From NCBI GenBank assembly GCA_035559335.1, contig DATMBH010000272.1:1-21257 (forward strand): a stretch of 21,257 bases of DNA, read 5' to 3'. Both the position numbers and the translations under genes were made by a program. This stretch comes from DASXPG01 sp035559335. Its GTDB lineage: Bacteria > Gemmatimonadota > Gemmatimonadetes > Gemmatimonadales > JACORV01. Under the pieces are notes generated by a model. It made no database searches, was not told the origin of the DNA, and saw only the letters and a program-made list of their open reading frames with translations. Positions 1 to 11,756 of the stretch are shown piece by piece; positions within the stretch are counted from its first letter, which is position 1; each line of letters opens with the position of its first letter.

Positions 1-1485
1 GCTGCCGCCGTGACGGCCCTGCTCGCGGTGCCCGCCGCGCTGGAGGGGCAGGGCCCCCGGCCGCGACGGACCGGAATCGATTCACTCGCGCTGCGCGCGC
101 ACACCTACTTCCTCGCCCATGATCTGCTGGAAGGAAGGGGAACGGCGACGCGGGGCGGCGAACTGGCTGCGCGTTACGTAGCGGCGGCGGCCCGACAGCT
201 GGGGCTGGTCCCTGCGGACAGCGGCGGCTTTCTGCTGCCGGTTCCACTGATCGAGGCAACGGTTGACACGACGCGCACTCGCCTGGCGGTGCGGCGATCG
301 GCGGCGGGTGCCGTGCGGGAGGTGGCGTTCCTGGCGCCCCGCGACATTGTGCCTAACGGCGGCACGGCGGCCACCCTGGTTTCGTTTCGGGGGAGCCCCG
401 CCTGGGTTGGCACCGCGACCGACGTTCTGGCTGCTCCATGGCGGCTGCCCGACCTGAACGGCCGGGTGGCGGTCATGCTGGGGGTATTCGGTCCCGACCG
501 GGCGGCGGCCGACACCTTGCGCGCGCGCGGCGTCACGGGTGTGCTGCAGGTCATCCCCGGCGACTCGCTGTTCGGGTTGTACCGCCGCAGCAGGGGCCTG
601 ACCCGCCTGTTCACCGCCGAGCCGGTGGAATCCTCGTTCGTGCCGCCGGTTCCAGCCGTGCTGGTGCGTGGCGTAGTCGCCAGGGCGGTGTTGGAGCATA
701 ACGGTGTGCTGCCGGACCTGCAGCGTCCCTTCACTCTTGACGACAGGACCGTTGAGTTCGACATCGCCACCGCAGCGCGGCCCCGCGTGGCGCACACTGT
801 CGCCGCGGTGCTGCCCGGCCGGCATCCCCGGCTTCGAACCGAGTTCGTCGCGTACACGGCCCACCTCGACCACCTAGGAATCGGCGAGTCGGTGGACGGC
901 GACTCGATTTACAACGGGTTCTCGGACAATGCCGCCGGAGCGGCGATGTTGCTGGCCATCGCGGCGCAGCTGCGGGAGGCGGGCACAGCGCGTTCGGCGC
1001 TGTTCGTCTGGTTCACTGGGGAAGAGCGCGGCCTACTGGGATCCGACTGGTTCGTGGCGCGAGCGCCGTTCGACCTGGCTCGAATCGTTGCCGCGATCAA
1101 TCTGGACGCGGGCGCTCCTCCGGGCCGGAGCACAACTTGGCGCATCGCCGGCGGCGACCGCTCCACCCTGGGTGACCTCGCCAGCCGGGTGGCGCGCGAG
1201 GCCGGTTGGGAGGTCACGGTGTCGAGCGCCAGTCCCAATACCGACTACTTCCCGTTTCTGCGTGTCGGGGTTCCCGCAGTGTTCGTGGTTCCCGGCCCGG
1301 GGGCGTTTGAGGGGATGAGCGCAACGGAGTCCCAGGCGCTGCGGGCGAGGTGGGACCGCTACCACCACCCGGGCGATCATTGGTTCGCCGACTACCCGTT
1401 CGCGGGCCTCGTCCGCTATGCGGAGTTCGCGCTGCGGCTGGGCCTGGCGCTGGATGCCGGGGACCGCCCGCGGATGCTGTTCTAG
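1..1485 (+). CDS. M28-family zinc aminopeptidase-like exopeptidase, 5'-truncated
   Basis: This is probably an exported metallopeptidase that trims N-terminal residues from peptides, acting outside the cytoplasm. Counting from the GTG at position 10, the co-catalytic two-zinc M28 site is complete: His285 and Asp287 in HLDHLG, bridging Asp306 in SDNAAG, general base Glu338 and ligand Glu339 in FTGEERG, Asp366 in NLDAG, and His452 in YHHPGDH. Residues before about 270 would hold the PA-like insert seen in many M28 proteins. The frame is open to the window edge, and the visible N-terminus is only the hydrophobic core of a signal peptide with no basic n-region, so the real start probably lies upstream and GTG-10 is unlikely. 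Its stop overlaps the stop of the convergent matrixin gene by 3-4 bases. Family assignment is firm; substrate is unknown. Confidence 0.93.
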   Translation, partial: AAAVTALLAVPAALEGQGPRPRRTGIDSLALRAHTYFLAHDLLEGRGTATRGGELAARYVAAAARQLGLVPADSGGFLLPVPLIEATVDTTRTRLAVRRSAAGAVREVAFLAPRDIVPNGGTAATLVSFRGSPAWVGTATDVLAAPWRLPDLNGRVAVMLGVFGPDRAAADTLRARGVTGVLQVIPGDSLFGLYRRSRGLTRLFTAEPVESSFVPPVPAVLVRGVVARAVLEHNGVLPDLQRPFTLDDRTVEFDIATAARPRVAHTVAAVLPGRHPRLRTEFVAYTAHLDHLGIGESVDGDSIYNGFSDNAAGAAMLLAIAAQLREAGTARSALFVWFTGEERGLLGSDWFVARAPFDLARIVAAINLDAGAPPGRSTTWRIAGGDRSTLGDLASRVAREAGWEVTVSSASPNTDYFPFLRVGVPAVFVVPGPGAFEGMSATESQALRARWDRYHHPGDHWFADYPFAGLVRYAEFALRLGLALDAGDRPRMLF

Positions 1486-2267
1486 CGAAGCGAGCCAGTC
1501 GGAAGGGAATACAGTAGCCGCGCGGTGGCCCGGTCGCGTTCGCTCAGCTCGCTGGAGCGCGTGACCGGGAACATGGTGTCGCTGCGCCGGTCAGAGTGGC
1601 CCAGGCCGAGTGCGTGTCCCAGCTCGTGCAGCGCGAGGGCGACCATCTCCGGGCCGTCCAGCCTCCGGCCATCGGGCGCGTGGGTTGCAAGCACCACGAC
1701 CGCGCGCCGGATGGCGCCTTGCTGGTCCCAGGTGACGTCGGTGCGGCCGGTGCGGCCGCTGTCGAGCGCGGGGACCCACCGCACCACAATGTCGGCTGAC
1801 GCCGAGTCGGCGCCGCCGACCAGAGTCACCGGCAGCGCTGCGGAATTCCACCGTGCGATGGCCCATGCCACGTGCTCGACGTACAACTCGGCGAACCCTT
1901 CAACCGGCCGCCGGACCACGGCGACCCGGAGCGGGCGCGAGAACCTGGTATCGGACCAGCGGCGCAGCGTCGAGTCGCCGGAGCGCAGCATAGCGCCGAG
2001 AAAGGTGGTGCCTCCCTCGGTCTCCAGCCGGCGCAGCACCTGCGCGCGGCGCGCGGCCACCGCCGCGCTGTCGCGAATCGGGCGGCTGGGGGACGAGCCG
2101 CCGGCGGCCACAGTTGCCGTGGATTCGGCCCGCTCGGAGGCGGTGGACGCTGGAGCGGGCGCCGAAGGTGGCCCGACCAGCAGCTTTCGACCCACGTCAG
2201 CCAGCACGCCACCGGCGATGAGGGCGGCCAGAAGGGGAAGCACGAGCCCGCGAGGGGTGGAAGCCAT
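1482..2267 (-). CDS. Matrixin-type (M10-like) zinc metalloprotease, exported or membrane-anchored
   Basis: The 261-aa product carries the metzincin signature HELGHALGLGH, with zinc ligands His214, His218 and His224 and catalytic Glu215, followed by a Met-turn (Met232 in DTMFP). A hydrophobic segment at about residues 8-26 is a signal peptide or N-terminal anchor, so the protease domain (about 90-261) acts outside the cytoplasm. A low-complexity Ala/Ser/Pro stretch links the two. No cysteine-switch propeptide motif is visible. The stop overlaps the end of the M28 gene and the start is 45 bp from the divergent MMPL gene, so it is transcribed alone. Matrixin-like proteins of this size are common in environmental bacteria with unknown substrates. 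Family is confident, role is not. Confidence 0.9.
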   Translation of the reverse strand: MASTPRGLVLPLLAALIAGGVLADVGRKLLVGPPSAPAPASTASERAESTATVAAGGSSPSRPIRDSAAVAARRAQVLRRLETEGGTTFLGAMLRSGDSTLRRWSDTRFSRPLRVAVVRRPVEGFAELYVEHVAWAIARWNSAALPVTLVGGADSASADIVVRWVPALDSGRTGRTDVTWDQQGAIRRAVVVLATHAPDGRRLDGPEMVALALHELGHALGLGHSDRRSDTMFPVTRSSELSERDRATARLLYSLPTGSLR

Positions 2268-2274
2268 CTCGACC

Positions 2275-2280
2275 TATGAT
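2275..2280 (+). promoter_or_regulatory. Possible -10 element for the MMPL transporter gene
   Basis: TATGAT lies in the short divergent spacer, about 32 bp before the first possible MMPL start. No good -35 is seen 16-18 bp upstream, so this is weak. Confidence 0.3.
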
Positions 2281-2312
2281 GAGGAGACGGGCATCGGCGC
2301 GCCAGTCTGTGA

Positions 2313-4676
2313 TTGCATTCGGCAGCGCGAACGGCGAGGTTCCTGCCTGCACATGTCCGGAACCGCCTTTTGATCCCCCTTCCGGCCCGCCTGATCGTCC
2401 GCTGGCGCTGGCCAATCGTACTGGCCTGGCTGCTCGCGGCAGCTGCGATCGTGCCCGTGGCTCGCGAGGTCCACCACCGGCTCCAGGTGGGCGGCCAGGA
2501 GCGGCCGGACGCCGAGTCCACTCGCGCCGAGCAGATGATACGCCGCGAGTTCGACACGCCGTACGCATCGTTCGTCGCCGTAGCGATCAGCCATCCGCGC
2601 CTGACGGTGGACGATTCGCGCTACCACGCGCTGATTGAATCGGTCACGGTGGCGCTCGATCGCCTGCCGTTCGTGCTCCAGACCCAGAACTGGCCTCGCA
2701 CGCGCATTTCCGATTTCCGGTCGGCCGACGGCCGGATCACCGTCGTCCTGGTCGGACTGCGGCAGGTGCGCGACAACGACCCGACCAGTTACGTACCGAG
2801 GATCCGCGAAGTTCTGGCTGAGGTCCGGTCGGAGTTCGCCACCCAGGGTTTCTCGGTGGCACTGACGGGCGGCCCCGCATTCGACTACGACACCCGCACC
2901 GTCACCGCTGACGACAGCGCGCGGCTGGAGCGGGCGGCGATTCCGATCTCGCTGCTGCTGCTGGTCATCGCCTTCGGGACGCTGGTGGCGGCGCTGATGC
3001 CGGTGCTGGTCGGATTCATCGCGATCGAGCTATCGCTCGGCATTGTCGCGATGCTCGCCGTCATGTTCCCGATGTCGATCTTCGTGCTCAACATCACCAC
3101 GATGGTGGGCCTGGGTGTGGGGATCGATTACTCACTGCTGGTGGTAACGCGATATCGCGAGGAGCTAGCGGACGGGCGCAAGCCGTTCGAGGCGGCCGTG
3201 CGCACTATCGAGACCGCTTCGTACGCCGTGATCACCTCGGGACTGACCGTTATGGTGGGACTGGCCTCGCTGCTCATCGTGCCGCTTCCGGAAACGCGCT
3301 CGGTGGGAATGGGCGGCCTGATCGTGGTGGCGATAGCGGTGCTCCTTTCCATTTCGTTCCTTCCTGCCATTCTCGCCATTGCTGGCCGGGCTGTGGAGTG
3401 GCCCCGCTTCCTTGGCCGTCCGCTGGCTCGGCTGCGCAGCGAGGTGGGATGGAACCGCTACGCGCTCGGGATCTCGCGGCACCCCACCAGGGCCGTGGTG
3501 ATCAGCGGAATCGTGATGCTGTTGTTGTCACTGCCGGCGTTCTGGCTGCGGATTGGGCTTCCCGTCTCGGGGTGGTTCCCTCGCGACACCGAGGCGAGTC
3601 GCGGCCTCGAGGTGCTGCAGCGTATGAATCAGGGAGGCGCAGTCCAGCCGATACGAGTGGTGCTGAAGCTACCGGACACTGCCAAGGTGCTGGCGCCCGA
3701 GCGCATCCAGGGTCTGGCACGGATCTCCGACGCGATCCGCCTCGACTCTCGGGTACGGACGGTTCGGAGTCTGGTGGACCTGCGAGCCGGCATTCCGTTG
3801 TGGCAGTACGTTCAGCTCTACAGTGACACAATGCGCGCGCGTGAGCGGCTGCCGGAGGTTCACCGTGACTTTCTATCGCGTGACGGAACGGCGGCGATCT
3901 TCGACGTGATTCTCGAGGATTCCGTGTCGCTCGACGGCGCGCTGCAGGCCGTGCGGCACGTGCGCGCGATCGACGTGGACACGCTGCACCCGACCCTGCG
4001 GGGCGCCACCCTGCTGTCCGGCGGCTTCGCGCCCTCGAGCCTCGACTTCCGGGACGAACTGGCGCGGCGGTTCCCGACACTGGTGTTGTTGGTGCTGAGC
4101 ATCACCGCGGTCATGCTTGGCATAGTGTTCCGGTCGGTGCTGGTCCCGCTCAAGGCCGTCGTCATGAATTGCTTCTCTGTCGCCGCGGCATTCGGCCTGA
4201 CGGTGGTGGTGTTTCAGTGGGGAATCGGCGGAGAGCTGATAGGCCTGGAGCGGGCTACCGAGGCGATCTTCATCCTGGGACCGGTGCTGGTGTTCGCAAT
4301 CGTGTTCGGACTCTCAATGGACTATGAGGTGTTCCTGCTGTCGCGGATCAAGGAGGAGTTCGACCAGACTCACGACAACGACGCGGCGACCATAGCGGGG
4401 CTGGCTGCCACCGGCGCGACGATCACCAATGCCGCGCTGATAATGATCGTGGTGTTCGGCGCCTTCTCGTTCGCGCGGGTACTGGCGGTCCAGATGGTCG
4501 GCTTCGGCCTGGCGGTCGCGGTACTGCTGGACGCCACGGTGATCCGCATGGTGATGGTACCGGGGCTGATGCACCTGGCGGGGCGGTTCAACTGGTGGCC
4601 CGGCTATCGGCGCCACGGAGGGTCGCACTACCGGCGCGGCTCGGGCGATCGGTTGGCCAGTCCGCCCACCGATTGA
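2313..4676 (+). CDS. MMPL/RND-superfamily inner-membrane transporter
   Basis: The 787-aa product has the duplicated RND layout: TM1 at about 31-50, a periplasmic loop to about 205, five TM segments at about 207-375, TM7 at about 395-415, a second loop, and five more from about 586 to 765. Each half carries the MMPL proton-relay region: GIDYSLLV (Asp272, Tyr273) and the diagnostic MDYEVF (Asp670, Tyr671, Glu672). MMPL proteins export lipids or other hydrophobic molecules using the proton gradient; the cargo here is unknown. The start is uncertain. TTG-2313 directly follows an in-frame stop, CTG-2343 has a GAGGT just upstream, and TTG-2370 would begin right before the basic residues flanking TM1; none has a convincing Shine-Dalgarno. 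No membrane-fusion or outer-membrane partner gene is adjacent, as is usual for MMPL. Confidence 0.92.
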   Translation: MHSAARTARFLPAHVRNRLLIPLPARLIVRWRWPIVLAWLLAAAAIVPVAREVHHRLQVGGQERPDAESTRAEQMIRREFDTPYASFVAVAISHPRLTVDDSRYHALIESVTVALDRLPFVLQTQNWPRTRISDFRSADGRITVVLVGLRQVRDNDPTSYVPRIREVLAEVRSEFATQGFSVALTGGPAFDYDTRTVTADDSARLERAAIPISLLLLVIAFGTLVAALMPVLVGFIAIELSLGIVAMLAVMFPMSIFVLNITTMVGLGVGIDYSLLVVTRYREELADGRKPFEAAVRTIETASYAVITSGLTVMVGLASLLIVPLPETRSVGMGGLIVVAIAVLLSISFLPAILAIAGRAVEWPRFLGRPLARLRSEVGWNRYALGISRHPTRAVVISGIVMLLLSLPAFWLRIGLPVSGWFPRDTEASRGLEVLQRMNQGGAVQPIRVVLKLPDTAKVLAPERIQGLARISDAIRLDSRVRTVRSLVDLRAGIPLWQYVQLYSDTMRARERLPEVHRDFLSRDGTAAIFDVILEDSVSLDGALQAVRHVRAIDVDTLHPTLRGATLLSGGFAPSSLDFRDELARRFPTLVLLVLSITAVMLGIVFRSVLVPLKAVVMNCFSVAAAFGLTVVVFQWGIGGELIGLERATEAIFILGPVLVFAIVFGLSMDYEVFLLSRIKEEFDQTHDNDAATIAGLAATGATITNAALIMIVVFGAFSFARVLAVQMVGFGLAVAVLLDATVIRMVMVPGLMHLAGRFNWWPGYRRHGGSHYRRGSGDRLASPPTD

Positions 4677-4725
4677 CGGCGAGGGGGCGCGCAGACTGCT
4701 GCACGACGTATTGCGAAACGCGGCT

Positions 4726-5019
4726 CTATCCCGACTGCTTCGGTGGGATGTCGTCGCCCACGAGGTCCCAGTGCCAGGCAGGCACCCGGATTCCGGTCCT
4801 CGGGTCGCGAAGCGGCTTGTACTGGATCCAGCGGATATCGAGGCCGTGATCGGCACCCCAGGCCAACAGCCGGTCGCGGTCGCTGGAGACCAGGTGCGCC
4901 ATGGGCACGCCGTCCAGCGCAAACCGGTGCAGCCACAGGCCGCCGCTTAGGGCGTGGATGAACCCTTCACGGCGGCGCGGAAACTCACGCCACTCCAGCT
5001 CACGAGCAGTGAATCTCAC
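4726..5019 (-). CDS. Small DUF4031-like protein
   Basis: A 97-aa soluble product if started at GTG-5019, which lies directly after AGGAGG (too close to be an ideal Shine-Dalgarno). An ATG at 5058 in the same frame would overlap the pilin more. The segment PMAHLVSSDRDRLLAWG, then a 'GLDIRWIQ' strand and a Trp/His-rich 'PAWHWDL', resembles the layout of DUF4031 (His-Leu/Met-x-Ser/Ala-Asp, a helix, Arg-Trp-Phe-Gln, then Pro-His-Tyr-Asp), but this is a by-eye resemblance. The gene overlaps the 3' end of the pilin by 20 bp with the same orientation, so translation is probably coupled. No catalytic role is assigned. Codon pattern and overlap make it likely real. Confidence 0.55.
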   Translation of the reverse strand: MRFTARELEWREFPRRREGFIHALSGGLWLHRFALDGVPMAHLVSSDRDRLLAWGADHGLDIRWIQYKPLRDPRTGIRVPAWHWDLVGDDIPPKQSG

Positions 5020-5380
5020 CCTCCTGGGTGGCGCTGCCGATCGGAGCCGCGGTCCCATAAAACACATAGCAGCGCTTGGGGCTGTTCGAGTGCGATGCCT
5101 CGGCCGACCATCCGCCCGCGGTGGCTTCTGAGACGCTGAGTACCACGCCCTTCGAGCCGCTGAAGTCCAGGGCCGAAAGCGACGCTGCATACGATTGGTA
5201 GTCGTAGAAGTACGCTTCCTGCGCCGAGGCGAGATTGCGCAGGTCGGCTTTCATGGCCGCCTGGAATCCCTTGTCCCTCGAGTTGGCGAACTTCGGCACC
5301 AGAACCGACACGAGCAGCCCGATGATCACTACGACCATCAGCAACTCGATCAGGGTGAAACCGCGACGATTCCCGAGCAT
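5000..5380 (-). CDS. Type IV pilin / type II pseudopilin-like protein
   Basis: The 126-aa product starts with a six-residue basic leader, then the type III signal RRGFTLIELLMVVVIIGLL. Prepilin peptidase would cut after Gly7, leaving Phe8 as the methylated N-terminus and the assembly Glu (Glu12, mature Glu5). The hydrophobic helix spans about 8-30, then KFANSRDKGFQAAMKADL, typical of GspG/PilA proteins. Two cysteines near the C-terminus (in KRCYVF and at the penultimate residue) could form the closing disulfide loop. No assembly ATPase, platform protein or prepilin peptidase is in the window, so this is an isolated major-pilin-type gene. PilA-like versus pseudopilin cannot be settled here. A promoter-like pair sits just upstream and leaves a very short leader. 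Confidence 0.92.
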   Translation of the reverse strand: MLGNRRGFTLIELLMVVVIIGLLVSVLVPKFANSRDKGFQAAMKADLRNLASAQEAYFYDYQSYAASLSALDFSGSKGVVLSVSEATAGGWSAEASHSNSPKRCYVFYGTAAPIGSATQEGEIHCS

Positions 5381-5393
5381 TGACTAGCCGATC

Positions 5394-5422
5394 AAGGTAC
5401 GATTCAGACTGAAAGCCAGCAA
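5394..5422 (-). promoter_or_regulatory. Putative sigma-70-type promoter of the pilin gene
   Basis: On the minus strand TTGCTG (5422-5417), a 17-bp spacer and TACCTT (5399-5394). The predicted transcript would start near 5387, only about 7 nt before the pilin ATG at 5380, and no Shine-Dalgarno is visible. The -10 matches that proposed for dnaA. Confidence 0.5.
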
Positions 5423-5445
5423 TAGCCGTGCCGGGAAAGGGGCAT

Positions 5446-5455
5446 GTGACCGCCG

Positions 5456-5459
<4 letters not shown>
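5446..5459 (-). terminator. Weak hairpin at the end of polA
   Basis: GTGAC and GTCAC arms (5 bp) flank a CGCC loop overlapping the polA stop; the transcript continues into a short CCCCTTT run. Too small to be sure it terminates. Confidence 0.3.
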
Positions 5460-8290
<2,831 letters not shown>

Positions 8291-8801
8291 GGCACCCGCT
8301 CAGCAGCGGCGGCCACGAGCGCGGCCACCGGGACCTCGGCTCCGGCGCCCTCTCCGCTGAGCAGTCCGATGGCGAGCAGCACCGCACCGGCCGACACGAA
8401 GGCAGCAGCGCTGCCCGCCGCGGTTTTCCGACCCGAGGCGCGGGCGAAGCGCCGTCCCACTGCGGAGGCCGCTGGGTCGGAAAGCGCCGCCACGATCACA
8501 GCCCGACCCGCCACCGGTCCGGGCCAGATCACGGCGGTTGCGGCGTAGCCGACCGCGAGCCAGGTGGATCCGGCAATGCTCGCGCGTTCATCGGGGCGCA
8601 GCCAGCGCACGCCAGCGCGATCAACTGCCGAGCGCACCGGGGCGAAGCGGCGCCGTGCGAACTCCGCCAGTATGGCGACGGCCGCGATCATGGCGAGCGC
8701 GATGCGAGCGAGCGAGTTGAAATCGGGAACCAGCAGGCACAGACCGGCGGCCGCAGTGGAGGCGTGCAGGACGCGACGTTCAGACTCCCTGGGTGCCTCG
8801 C

Positions 8802-10202
8802 TCACTGGCGCCGCAGGCGACTCACCACTCTGAGGAATTCGGAACGCGAGCGGGGATCCAGGCGGAAGCGGCCGAATCCGTTGTCGTCCACGAAGTTGAG
8901 CGTCAGCCGGTACTCGTAGTACTCCCACCAGATGTTGCGGCCGCGTCCCTGGATGTCGGGCCTGCGGTCCACGACGTTGTCCGGTTCTCCGAGCGTTATG
9001 TAGACCTCGCCCCGGTCGGTGAGCCAGCCCGCCACTCCTTCCTCGCGGAACCGTTCCGTGGCCACCTGGACCCGGCTTAGGTACTGGTCTATTGCCTCGT
9101 TCTCGGGCGTCGCCGGGTTCGGGTCCGACGAGCGCCAGAAGCGGCGCCATGCCTCGGCGCGCTCCTCCGCAGTGGCCGTGGCGACAATGCTGCGCAGCGT
9201 GTCGGCCTGAGGGAAGTAGCGCAGCAGCGAGATGATCTCTTCCAGATTGGCTACCGCGTACTGGTCGGAGAAGGTGACCAGGAACGGCATACTTGCCGCG
9301 ACCTCGCCGTCAATCGTGGCCTGGAGCTCGTGGCGGCCGATCGAGAGCACGGAGGGAGGAATCGCCACCACGAACGAGTGCAGAGAGGAATCGCCGCTGA
9401 CTCGCAGCGTATCGCCCCACACTACCCGGCGGTTCTGGTCCAGCGCGTTCACCGCCACCCTGGTGCCGCTAGGAAGCCGGTAGGCTTCGATGTACAGTCG
9501 CAACGAGTCTGCGCCGAACTCCACGCTGCCGCGCGGGTTCATCACCAGCTGCAGCGGGTCAGAGAGGGTGCGCCGCGGAGTCACCTCGTAAACCGGCACC
9601 GGCTGCGCCACACGCGCGCGGGCGACCGGCGGAATGGTTACCGGAAGTTCGACCCTGGTGGCGCTGGGGCCGTTCCTGTCGCGCACCAGCAGGCCGACCA
9701 CGTAGTTGCCCGGCGCCAGGGGAAGCACCTGCTGGAAGATGATGCTCTCGTCGGCACGCTGGGTTTCCTGAAAGGAGGCCACCCGCACCCGCTCGTCCCG
9801 TCCGATCTGCGAGACGAGCGAGCCCTCGCGGCGCACCGATATCTCGACCCGGTACTCGGCCAGGAACGAGGCCCCGTCGCGGCGGAAGGTGAGGCCCCGG
9901 TTGCGCAGCGAAAGCCCCAGCAGGGTAACCGCCGTGTCCTGATATGGGCTGGCCAGAGCGCGCATCGAACCGACGATCGGGATCATACCGCCCTGCGCGA
10001 TCAGTCCCATTTCGCGGTAAGCGCTGGTTGGATCGAAGATCTGCGGCAGGCGGTCGGCGGCGACCGGTTGCGGCTCCGGGGTACCGACCCGGCGCCACGA
10101 CCCGCAGGAGATCGCCAGAACCGCAAGTGACAGCAGTAGGAGGGGAGTCGTTAGCCGGCGCGTACGTGCCTCTTCCGGTGGGTGAAGGAAGTCTTCCGGC
10201 AA
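8802..10202 (-). CDS. GWxTD-domain lipoprotein
   Basis: A 466-residue frame encoding a lipoprotein: LLLLSLAVLAISC with lipidated Cys33, a long beta-rich middle, and a C-terminal GWxTD domain (GWLTD at 392-396, then RGEVYITLGEPDNV and IWWEYYEY). The GWxTD family is known from Gemmatimonadota, Acidobacteriota and Bacteroidota and has no established biochemical role; the lipid anchor places it in the envelope. The start is doubtful. TTG-10202 gives an acidic 13-residue extension unlike a signal peptide and lies inside a promoter-like -10. A threonine codon ACG at 10163, 5 nt after GGAAGAGG, would give a textbook n-region (TRRLTTP), so an ACG start or an ATG-to-ACG sequence change is possible. 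First gene of the operon with the lipid-kinase-like gene and polA. Confidence 0.9.
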   Translation of the reverse strand: MPEDFLHPPEEARTRRLTTPLLLLSLAVLAISCGSWRRVGTPEPQPVAADRLPQIFDPTSAYREMGLIAQGGMIPIVGSMRALASPYQDTAVTLLGLSLRNRGLTFRRDGASFLAEYRVEISVRREGSLVSQIGRDERVRVASFQETQRADESIIFQQVLPLAPGNYVVGLLVRDRNGPSATRVELPVTIPPVARARVAQPVPVYEVTPRRTLSDPLQLVMNPRGSVEFGADSLRLYIEAYRLPSGTRVAVNALDQNRRVVWGDTLRVSGDSSLHSFVVAIPPSVLSIGRHELQATIDGEVAASMPFLVTFSDQYAVANLEEIISLLRYFPQADTLRSIVATATAEERAEAWRRFWRSSDPNPATPENEAIDQYLSRVQVATERFREEGVAGWLTDRGEVYITLGEPDNVVDRRPDIQGRGRNIWWEYYEYRLTLNFVDDNGFGRFRLDPRSRSEFLRVVSRLRRQ

Positions 10203-10230
10203 GCTAGACAGCCTCGCACCCGAGCGTCAA
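10201..10230 (-). promoter_or_regulatory. Putative promoter of the GWxTD-lipid kinase-polA operon
   Basis: Minus-strand TTGACG, an 18-bp spacer and TAGCTT (10206-10201). The -10 overlaps TTG-10202, which argues for a translation start further downstream if the promoter is real. Confidence 0.45.
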
Positions 10231-10249
10231 GGCGCGGCGGCGCTTTCAC

Positions 10250-10278
10250 TTGCCGCGCTCGGCAGCGGTCGGTAGCTT
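10250..10278 (+). promoter_or_regulatory. Putative promoter of the kinase-pyrE-MCP operon
   Basis: TTGCCG (10250-10255), a 17-bp spacer and TAGCTT (10273-10278). Transcription would start near 10285, about 5 nt before the kinase ATG at 10290, so the mRNA would be almost leaderless; no Shine-Dalgarno is visible. Confidence 0.45.
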
Positions 10279-10289
10279 GAGCCCACCAA

Positions 10290-11195
<906 letters not shown>

Positions 11196-11201
11196 GCTGT
11201 T

Positions 11202-11756
11202 GTGGGCGACCGCGACAGACTGATCTCATTGCTGCGCGAGCGGTCAGTCACGCGCGGCGACTTCGTTCTTTCCTCCGGGCGGCGTTCTTCCTACTACGTG
11301 GACTGCCGACGCACCACCATGCATGCGCAGGGCCTGGCGCTGATCGGCCGGCTCGGCCTCGAGGCCATTAGAGCCGCACAGTGGGACGCTGCGGCCGTCG
11401 GTGGTCTCACGCTGGGCGCCGATCCGGTGGCCTATGCGATCGCGCGGGCATCGGTAGATTCGCCGCCGCTGATCCACGGCTTCACCGTCCGCAAGGCAGC
11501 CAAGCAGCACGGCACCGGCCGCCGCATAGAAGGTTGTTTCGAGCCGTCCGCCCGGGTGGTGGTCGTGGAGGACGTCATCACCTCCGGCGCCTCGGCCCTC
11601 GAAGCCGCAGCGGCGGTGCGGGAGGCCGGTGGAGCGGTGGCCGGCGTACTGGCGGTAGTAGACCGGGAGGAAGGCGGCCGCGAGGCGATAACAGCCCACG
11701 GCCTCGAGGTCGTCGCGCTGGCAAGTGTGCGCGAGCTGCTGGAGGAAGCATCGTGA
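11202..11756 (+). CDS. pyrE: Orotate phosphoribosyltransferase
   Basis: Transfers ribose-5-phosphate from PRPP to orotate, giving OMP in de novo pyrimidine synthesis (cytosol, homodimer). The 184-aa product has the catalytic loop FTVRKAAKQHGTG (Arg97, Lys98, Lys101, His103) and the PRPP-binding motif VVVVEDVITSGAS (119-131, acidic pair Glu123-Asp124). The N-terminal FVLSSGRRSSYYVDCRR matches the orotate/PRPP-side strand of OPRTases. Length is slightly below the usual 200-215. GTG-11202 is used, 6 bp after the kinase stop; no other start fits without overlapping. The stop overlaps the next gene's GTG (GTGA), indicating coupling with an unrelated signalling gene. No other pyr gene is in the window. 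Confidence 0.95.
   Translation: MGDRDRLISLLRERSVTRGDFVLSSGRRSSYYVDCRRTTMHAQGLALIGRLGLEAIRAAQWDAAAVGGLTLGADPVAYAIARASVDSPPLIHGFTVRKAAKQHGTGRRIEGCFEPSARVVVVEDVITSGASALEAAAAVREAGGAVAGVLAVVDREEGGREAITAHGLEVVALASVRELLEEAS

Noticed and set aside
2197..2638. Several open frames in the matrixin/MMPL divergent region on both strands
   Set aside because: They are shadows of the two genes and of each other, with no motif or ribosome site.
8806..9150. Extension of the lipid-kinase-like gene upstream of GTG-8805
   Set aside because: It overlaps the GWxTD coding region, and the conserved family motif starts only after GTG-8805.
9330..10130. 266-aa plus-strand open frame opposite the GWxTD gene
   Set aside because: No recognisable domains; the minus-strand frame has a lipobox and GWxTD motif.
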